Source: JBFFMO01 sp037968515 (lineage in GTDB: Bacteria; Myxococcota_A; Bradymonadia; Bradymonadales; Bradymonadaceae). Taken from it: a stretch of DNA of 8,894 nucleotides. Where the stretch lies: assembly GCA_037968515.1 (NCBI GenBank), contig JBBKVQ010000364.1:1-8894 (forward strand), given 5' to 3'. A program made the translations under genes and the position numbers. This document shows, piece by piece, positions 1-5,136 of this stretch (the stretch's first letter is position 1; each line of letters starts with the position of its first letter). The notes under the pieces were generated by a model that worked only from the letters and a program-made list of their open reading frames with translations, ran no database searches and had not been told where the DNA came from.

Positions 1-1217
1 CCACCTTGTTTCCCGTTTTGCAACGCTTCATTGTTGTCCCAAGGGATCCAAGTCAGCTTTCCGGTCTCGGGATTATTGTACAGGTAATAGTTGTGCGGCA
101 TGCGCCCGTAGGTGTCCCAGTTTTGGATGATCTGGTTCACTGCCAAATACTTGAGGTATTCGTCGACATCGAAGACAGCTTCAAGATTTTCTCTCCAGAC
201 TGCGGGTGTGGCGGATGTGTCGTGAAGGGCAGCAAACAACGCCAGAATATCTGAGTAGTCGGCTTCGTCCTCGTTTGTTTTCTTTTCGAACTCGAGGGGG
301 TCGAAACTGCCGTCCACGAAGTTCGAGTCTTCTGGTTTGTAGAGATTGCCGGAATCGTCAACAAACTGGGTGTCGATGACGGTGTTATCGACCTCCTCGA
401 CCAACGTATAGAGTCCGAAATACTCGGGTCCGTCTCCATGATCGACGTACAGCGTGTAGAACGCCGTGTGTGACGCGGGCACCCCAGCCATCTTGAACAC
501 ATCAGCCGCTACCTTTTCGCGCATCAGAGATTTGTCGTCGTAGTTGTTTTTAAGGCTGAATTTCTTGAACCCATAAAAGCGCTGGTTGTCGATCTGCGGG
601 TAGGTGTCTTCGTATTCGTCGAAATCCATCTTGAACGATAGTTTCAGGATACCCGACTGCCAGCTGCCTTGGAGTGATGAGTTACCTTTGAAGCGGATTC
701 CGACGCGGTACCATTGCTTGCCTTCGTAAAACACGTCTGCCGGCACGAAAATTTGGTCTTCGCCGGTATCGACCAAGCCCGGCCCTCCGCGCTGTCCGAA
801 TTGTCCGTAAGTAGCCGTCATGTCGTCGAGCATGAGCTGCCAACGTTCTGGAGTGACCACAAAGTCGAAACGTTTGACCTTGGTATCGTCGAATACTTCC
901 GCAAAGTTGGCGTCCGCTCCCTTGCTGTGCGTCTCGTCGGTCCAGTCAGGAATCTCGAAATCATCGCCTGACGTGTTGTTCGCCATATCTGCGGACATAT
1001 CTGGCAATGTGTTGTTGTTCAGATCGACCGATGCATCACCGTCATTCGACATGTCAGCTGACACGTTGTTCGTGGTCGCAGCGTCGTTGGTGGTGTCGAT
1101 TTCTGTGTTTGAGTCGCTGCCACACCCAAAGGCAAGCAGCGTCGAGATCAACCCGAGGATCAGCAAATACGCCCGGAACGTTGTCGGTCGATGTTTGTTA
1201 AAAGATGACTTGAACAT
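1..1217 (-). CDS. CotH-family kinase-like lipoprotein (3' end missing, runs off left edge)
   Basis: Reading the minus strand from ATG at 1217 gives 405 open codons to the window edge, so the C-terminus is missing. Residues 15-31 form a hydrophobic signal ending LLAFG-C32, which fits a relaxed lipobox, so an outer-membrane or surface lipoprotein is likely. Residues 33-88 are an Asp/Asn/Ser/Thr-rich linker with SADM twice. The CotH-type fold follows: RFKGNSSLQG (175-184), KKFSLKNNYDDKSLMREKVA (218-237), a Gly-Leu-Tyr-Thr-Leu-Val-Glu-Glu-Val-Asp stretch (268-277), QNWDTYG (365-371) and LTWIPWDNN (388-396). CotH proteins are atypical protein kinases; Asp368 and Asp394 are my candidates for the catalytic and metal-binding Asp by spacing. 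GGAG at 1224-1227 lies 6 bases before the start. The gene sits downstream of a terminator, so it is probably transcribed separately. Substrate unknown; in non-spore-formers the role is not established. The CotH family assignment is confident. Confidence 0.9.
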   Translation of the reverse strand, partial: MFKSSFNKHRPTTFRAYLLILGLISTLLAFGCGSDSNTEIDTTNDAATTNNVSADMSNDGDASVDLNNNTLPDMSADMANNTSGDDFEIPDWTDETHSKGADANFAEVFDDTKVKRFDFVVTPERWQLMLDDMTATYGQFGQRGGPGLVDTGEDQIFVPADVFYEGKQWYRVGIRFKGNSSLQGSWQSGILKLSFKMDFDEYEDTYPQIDNQRFYGFKKFSLKNNYDDKSLMREKVAADVFKMAGVPASHTAFYTLYVDHGDGPEYFGLYTLVEEVDNTVIDTQFVDDSGNLYKPEDSNFVDGSFDPLEFEKKTNEDEADYSDILALFAALHDTSATPAVWRENLEAVFDVDEYLKYLAVNQIIQNWDTYGRMPHNYYLYNNPETGKLTWIPWDNNEALQNGKQG

Positions 1218-1220
1218 TGA

Positions 1221-1260
1221 ATTCTCCAAATTATGGAAGTGCTTTTGAACTAAGGAGAAT
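1221..1260 (-). promoter_or_regulatory. CotH leader: 7-bp inverted repeat that includes the Shine-Dalgarno
   Basis: On the minus strand ATTCTCC (1260-1254) is followed 26 bases later by its exact complement GGAGAAT (1227-1221), which contains the GGAG ribosome binding site of the CotH gene. If the transcript starts upstream of 1260, the two could pair and hide the binding site. The stem is only 7 bp with a long loop, so this may be chance. I could not identify a convincing -35/-10 promoter in 1218-1288. Confidence 0.3.
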
Positions 1261-1288
1261 CGTACCCGCAGAGTGTGCAGGAATTATG

Positions 1289-1324
1289 AAGAAACCTCGT
1301 CAACACTCAGGCATGTTGACGAGG
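1289..1324 (-). terminator. Rho-independent terminator after the small exported protein gene
   Basis: A perfect 11-bp inverted repeat, CCTCGTCAACA at 1295-1305 and TGTTGACGAGG at 1314-1324, has an 8-base loop. On the minus strand it is followed at once by TTTCTT (1294-1289). It starts 10 bases after the stop codon (1335-1337) of the minus-strand small exported protein. It therefore looks like the end of the transcript from the block to the right, and it puts CotH under its own promoter. The stem is of moderate GC and the T tract is short, so some read-through into CotH is possible. Confidence 0.75.
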
Positions 1325-1334
1325 CGCGACCCGT

Positions 1335-1616
1335 TTATCGCTTATTGCCGCGTTTGGGATGCCCACCTTCCGGAGCGCACGACAGCTGTTCGTCGCCCTC
1401 AGGTGGGGCGCTGCATGTCCCTGTCACTTCTTCGGAATTTCGGCCGCTGAACGTGCATGCGTCCCCCGCGGCGGCACCTTCACAGGCGGATATTGCCTCG
1501 GGAGGTGGTCCGTGAGGTGGCCGGCCGTCTTTAGATTGTGCGTTTGCCAGTGAGGCGTGGGCGCCCAAGATGAGAATTAGCGCCGTTCCAAGCAGTTGAT
1601 GTTTAACGTTGATCAT
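1335..1616 (-). CDS. Small exported four-cysteine protein
   Basis: 93 residues from ATG at 1616, chosen because GGAG lies 6 bases upstream and because the protein then begins directly with a signal peptide; an upstream ATG at 1679 has no such support. Residues 1-26 are a Sec signal ending LANA|Q, so the product should be periplasmic or secreted. The mature part is a Pro/Gly-rich stretch (GRPPHGPPPEAIS, 31-43), then cysteines at 45, 54, 68 and 80 in the pattern ACEG-x4-DACTFSG-...-GTC-...-LSCAP, then a basic tail (HPKRGNKR). I recall small proteobacterial hypothetical proteins with this PPPEAI-AC / G-C / GTC / L-C-P layout, but I know of no assigned function. Four cysteines in an exported protein suggest two disulfides. 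It follows the response regulator gene by 93 bases and ends the block at a terminator, so it may be a regulatory target or a partner of the kinase (inference). Confidence 0.8.
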   Translation of the reverse strand: MINVKHQLLGTALILILGAHASLANAQSKDGRPPHGPPPEAISACEGAAAGDACTFSGRNSEEVTGTCSAPPEGDEQLSCAPEGGHPKRGNKR

Positions 1617-1709
1617 GAGGTTCTCCGTGCGGTTGGTTTCGCGGGACAAATACACTTTGCCTCTCAAAAGCGGAGCCAATGAGGAGAAAACCCGGAGAAC
1701 TCGCGCAAA

Positions 1710-2393
1710 TCATTCGAGCTTGTAGCCAACACCATAAATCGAATGGATCAGTTCGGCGTCATCCATCGCGTCGGACAATTTTCGTCGTAGATTCTTGATA
1801 TGGCTGTCGACGGTGCGGTCGCTTACGATTCGGCGATCTGGATAGCTCGCATCCATTAGGGATTCCCTTGAGTAAACTCGGCCTGGATGAGCCATCATGG
1901 TTTGCAGAAGTCGAAACTCTACCGGAGTTAGCTCGAGGTCTTTGCCCTCGACTCGGCACAAGAATCGGTCCGCAAACACGGTGATGCCGCGGTATCTTAA
2001 AGCATCGGATGAGCTTTCTGCGACGTGCTGGACACGTCGCAAAATGGATTTCACTCTGGCAACGACTTCGCGCGGAAGGAAGGGTTTGCAGACGTAATCG
2101 TCAGCACCGATTTCGAGCCCGACCAGCCTGTCGATCTCGTCGACTCGCGCGGTGACCATGATTATCGGTACATTGGAAAACTGGCGAACTTCTTTGCAGA
2201 TGGTCAGGCCGTCTTTGCCTGGCAGCATAAGGTCGAGAATCACCAATGCATGCTTTCCATCGCTAATCGCCTCGACTGCCCCCTTACCATCGAGAAGCAC
2301 CGTGGCGTTAAAGCCGTCCCGTTTTAAGTAGTCCACTAGGATCTGTGCGATCTTTTCTTCGTCTTCAACAATCAGAATTTCTGCGTTGTTCAT
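1710..2393 (-). CDS. BaeR-like OmpR-family response regulator
   Basis: 227 residues from ATG at 2393, with GGAG 7 bases upstream; its ATG overlaps the kinase stop as ATGA. A longer frame to 2495 would lie inside the kinase gene and adds nothing conserved. The receiver domain (about 5-120) has the acidic pocket EDE (10-12), the phosphoacceptor Asp54 in VILDLMLPGKDG, Thr81 in MVTAR and Lys103 in VCKPF. The winged-helix DNA-binding domain (about 132-227) carries LTPVEFRLLQ, GRVYSRESLMD and DRTVDSHIKNLRRKLSDAM, ending IHSIYGVGYKLE. The SDRTVDSHIKNLRRKL and YGVGY stretches are close to BaeR and its relatives. It acts in the cytoplasm as the DNA-binding output of the kinase encoded just upstream. 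In enterobacteria BaeSR governs envelope-stress and efflux genes; the targets here are unknown. Confidence 0.93.
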   Translation of the reverse strand: MNNAEILIVEDEEKIAQILVDYLKRDGFNATVLLDGKGAVEAISDGKHALVILDLMLPGKDGLTICKEVRQFSNVPIIMVTARVDEIDRLVGLEIGADDYVCKPFLPREVVARVKSILRRVQHVAESSSDALRYRGITVFADRFLCRVEGKDLELTPVEFRLLQTMMAHPGRVYSRESLMDASYPDRRIVSDRTVDSHIKNLRRKLSDAMDDAELIHSIYGVGYKLE

Positions 2394-3820
2394 GTCAGGC
2401 TCCAGACAGGCAGTTCCACTCGAATGCAGACTCCACCGAGTTCGGATGGAACCGCGGTAATCATGCCTTGGTGGGCAGTTGCGATGTTTCGGCAAATCGC
2501 CAACCCGAGGCCGGCCCCGGCAGTTCGACGGCTACGGGACTCGTCCCGGCGATAGAGTGGTTCGAAAATCCTTTCGGATTCTTCGGGAGCGATTCCCGGC
2601 GCGGTGTCGTCAAAACGGACCACAGCAAACGAATTTTCAACCACGATGGACACTTCGATGCGGCCAGGCGCGTTGGTATAAGAAAGAGCGTTTTTTAGAA
2701 GATTCGAAAAAAGCTGGTCCAGACGTCGTGCGTCTGCGTTCACCATCGTTGGGGCGCCGTCACACGTGATTTCTAGATTCAGGTCCGCTGCACGCGCTCG
2801 AACGGAGTCGACTGCGACATTCAAAATCTGGAAGGCATCGACAGGGCGGAATTCGTAGCGCAATCCGCCGATGTCTGAGAGCGACAGATCGTAGAGATCG
2901 TCGATCAGAACACGTAGTCGAGCCACCTCTTGATCGAGCGAATGTACCTGAGACATATCGAGTGGGCGGATACCATCCTTGATCGCTTCGATCTCTCCTG
3001 TGAGGACCGTCACAGGTGTGCGGAGTTCATGGGAGATGTCGGCCAACCAGCGCTTTCGTGAACTTCGGTTCTCCTCAAGCCGCGCGGCTAAAAGATCGAG
3101 TTTTCCCATCAGCTGGCCGAGTTCATCGCCCCGCTGTTCGTGGAGCCGGTGGTCGTATTGGCCGTCGGCGAGTGCGGAAACACCAGTGAACATGCGCCGA
3201 ATTGGGGCTAACAGCACGCGGGTAATGCCAAGTGAAACGATGATCGCTAGCCCGAGTGATACCATCCCAATCACGACGCTCGCGTAGAGCTGCTGCTGCG
3301 AAAAGGCAGTCTCTTGAGGTGAGTCAAAATGACGCCTGGGCTCGCTCCTGAGTTCACCCACTTTTGCGCCCGCGACCATGACCGGCACAGAAATGGCAGT
3401 TGTCGTTGCGGCGCTTAAGCGCCACCCGGCGAGTTGCGTGCCATTAACGTCAAACAACGCGGTGCGAGGACCTCGCGGAGGGCCAGATTCCGGCCTGGGC
3501 CGGCCACTTGGAGGTAGCTGCCTTGGCGGCGGCATTGGGCGCTCTTGTCCGTCTTCCGGGGGAGGCCCTGCGGGGACGGCGGTTCGAACGAGGCTTTCAA
3601 ATCTGCGTTCGGTCATTGCAATCCACTGATTGCCGTTGGCTTCGTATTCTTGGGCAAGGGACTCGGCCAATGTTTGCAGACGGACCTGCTCGACCGCGTT
3701 GGCGTAGTCCATGAAACCTTGTTCAAAGCTCTGGCGAGCAAGTCCCAACGTGGCGACCAACACCATCAGTGTGACACCAAGGAACGCGAGCATCAGCTTT
3801 TTTGAGATCGTGACCACCAT
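2390..3820 (-). CDS. BaeS-like membrane sensor histidine kinase
   Basis: 476 residues from ATG at 3820, with AGGAG at 3829-3833 overlapping the stop codon of the Omp85 gene. Order: TM1 (about 8-28), a periplasmic sensor region (29-178) holding a striking Pro/Arg-rich segment (83-119), TM2 (about 179-200), HAMP (about 200-252) and HisKA with phosphoacceptor His264 in DISHELRTPVTVLTGE. The HATPase domain (about 362-472) has N box NLLKNALSYT, G1 FDDTAPGI, F box IFEPLYRRD, and G2 GAGLGLAICRNI. The G1 box with APG instead of GPG, the following SRSRRTAGAGLGLAI and the ending GGVCIRVELP resemble BaeS. The stop overlaps the response regulator start by 4 bases (ATGA), so the two form a cognate pair. 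The proline-rich sensor segment suggests an extended or protein-binding periplasmic sensor, but its ligand cannot be read from sequence. Confidence 0.92.
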   Translation of the reverse strand: MVVTISKKLMLAFLGVTLMVLVATLGLARQSFEQGFMDYANAVEQVRLQTLAESLAQEYEANGNQWIAMTERRFESLVRTAVPAGPPPEDGQERPMPPPRQLPPSGRPRPESGPPRGPRTALFDVNGTQLAGWRLSAATTTAISVPVMVAGAKVGELRSEPRRHFDSPQETAFSQQQLYASVVIGMVSLGLAIIVSLGITRVLLAPIRRMFTGVSALADGQYDHRLHEQRGDELGQLMGKLDLLAARLEENRSSRKRWLADISHELRTPVTVLTGEIEAIKDGIRPLDMSQVHSLDQEVARLRVLIDDLYDLSLSDIGGLRYEFRPVDAFQILNVAVDSVRARAADLNLEITCDGAPTMVNADARRLDQLFSNLLKNALSYTNAPGRIEVSIVVENSFAVVRFDDTAPGIAPEESERIFEPLYRRDESRSRRTAGAGLGLAICRNIATAHQGMITAVPSELGGVCIRVELPVWSLT

Positions 3821-3831
3821 CGTCTGTGCTC

Positions 3832-5136
3832 CTAAAAAAACTGTTGGACGCCAAACGAGATTGGAGTGGTGCCAGTGCCGCTGAGCGGAATCGCATAGTC
3901 AATGCGCGCCACAAATTGGTAAATTTTGGGACTGATGATTCGCAGACCAATGCCTGCTGACGTGCCGTCTGCATCCCAGAGTTGGCTAGCTCGATCAGAA
4001 ACACCAGCGGCATCAAAAAACAGAACATGGTGGAGCACTATCCAGCGATGATCCAGCGACGGCACGCGGTACTCGCTGTTCAAAAACCAGTAGAATGGTC
4101 CGCGAAAACGGGAATCGAAAAAGCCGCGGACAGTGTCGAGTCCGCCCAAAAAGAACTGGTTCTCGATGTGTTCTGCCGAGGTCATGCCCACACCAAATCG
4201 CAGGCCGATGTTCTGCTTGCCAGCAAATCGTTTGAACGCCAGCAATTGCGTTCCAGACGCGACGTAGGATTCGGAGGAGCCCCAAAGCTGATTGGAGGCC
4301 CCGAACGTTTGTGTCAGCCGAACGCCCTCGCGCAAGTAGCTGTCTTGGTCGATGTGTCCGACAGCGACGCTCAGGTTCAAGACGCCGTGTTCCTGCCCTT
4401 GAGGTAAGCCAGTGACTCGCTGTTTCTGAGCGATATCGTCTTGCACGAGGTCATAGGAAAAACGGTCGTGTTGCAGAATCAGGCCCCCACCGATGCTCAG
4501 GTCTCTGGAAATCTCGCGATCGGTCAGCAGCACAATGGAGCGTCGTTCGCGGAGATAGCCGCCTTCTGGTTCGCCAGATTTGTCGTAGAGATACCGAATC
4601 CTGCTGGACCACCAGAATTGTGCGCCGACGAATTGCCGCTCGTTTAGGAATCGTGGGTCGTGAAGCCAGAGCAGGAACGAGTTTGTGTCCCCCAATCTAC
4701 GGTAGCTGCCGCCGGCCTCGAGGTAGCGTCCAAAGATGTTGACGTCGTAAATCCCAGCAAGAAGGCTGAACAAGTCCCCACCAGCGCTGATGCTAAAAAA
4801 CGGTAAGGTCGTCCATCGTTCATCCACCACGATCACGACGTCAACTTCGATGCCAGTGACGTTTCGTGGGACCAACGTGTAATCCGCAACACGAAATAGG
4901 CCAATATTCCTAAGACGCTGAACGCTCTCTTCGAGTTGAGACAGCGTGACCAAACCACCGGCTCGGAAGGTGAGTTCGCGCTCCACCACAAATCTTTTAG
5001 TTCGGTCCAACCCCTGTATTTCGATGGCATTCACTCGCCATACTTCTCGGGTGATCGGGGTCGTGATGCCAGGCGGCTCGGCGGAAATCGCGAGGCATGT
5101 CTGTAGGATGACCAAGAGAACGACGAAGAGCCTCAA
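3832..5136 (-). CDS. Single-POTRA Omp85-superfamily outer membrane protein
   Basis: 434 residues from a TTG start at 5136, supported by AGGAGG 4 bases upstream and by the signal peptide that begins there (residues 1-19, ending AISA|E). One POTRA domain covers about 33-108: VNAIEIQGLDRTKRFVVERE, LSQLEESVQRLRNIGLFRVA, then a VDVVIVVDERWT strand. A beta-barrel of about 115-434 follows, with the Omp85 hallmark LGGLDTVRGF (330-339) and a C-terminal Phe (SFGVQQFF) like a BAM-recognised beta-signal. BamA has five POTRAs and TamA three, so this is not a standard BamA. It could be a small Omp85 of unknown role in protein or lipid transport. Its start overlaps the activator stop (TTGA), and the kinase begins 11 bases after its own stop, so it is embedded in a regulatory operon. 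Family assignment is strong; substrate unknown. Confidence 0.88.
   Translation of the reverse strand: MRLFVVLLVILQTCLAISAEPPGITTPITREVWRVNAIEIQGLDRTKRFVVERELTFRAGGLVTLSQLEESVQRLRNIGLFRVADYTLVPRNVTGIEVDVVIVVDERWTTLPFFSISAGGDLFSLLAGIYDVNIFGRYLEAGGSYRRLGDTNSFLLWLHDPRFLNERQFVGAQFWWSSRIRYLYDKSGEPEGGYLRERRSIVLLTDREISRDLSIGGGLILQHDRFSYDLVQDDIAQKQRVTGLPQGQEHGVLNLSVAVGHIDQDSYLREGVRLTQTFGASNQLWGSSESYVASGTQLLAFKRFAGKQNIGLRFGVGMTSAEHIENQFFLGGLDTVRGFFDSRFRGPFYWFLNSEYRVPSLDHRWIVLHHVLFFDAAGVSDRASQLWDADGTSAGIGLRIISPKIYQFVARIDYAIPLSGTGTTPISFGVQQFF

Noticed and set aside
137..502. A 121-codon minus-strand open frame inside the CotH gene.
   Set aside because: It is out of frame with the CotH reading, whose translation carries recognisable family motifs, and its own translation is low-complexity Ser/Thr/Arg typical of a shadow frame.
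2391..2495. A longer start for the response regulator (2495) adding 34 residues.
   Set aside because: The extra part lies in the kinase gene, shows no conservation with receiver domains, and the ATG at 2393 has a good binding site and the ATGA overlap.
2345..2698. Plus-strand open frame opposite the kinase/regulator junction.
   Set aside because: It lies antisense to two well-supported genes, has no binding site of note and no recognisable motif.
3795..3805. A AAA AAG slippery heptamer in frame at codons 6-8 of the kinase gene, as in dnaX.
   Set aside because: A Lys-Lys pair gives this by chance. There is no stimulatory binding site at the right distance and no clear downstream stem-loop, and the shifted product would be a short unrelated peptide.
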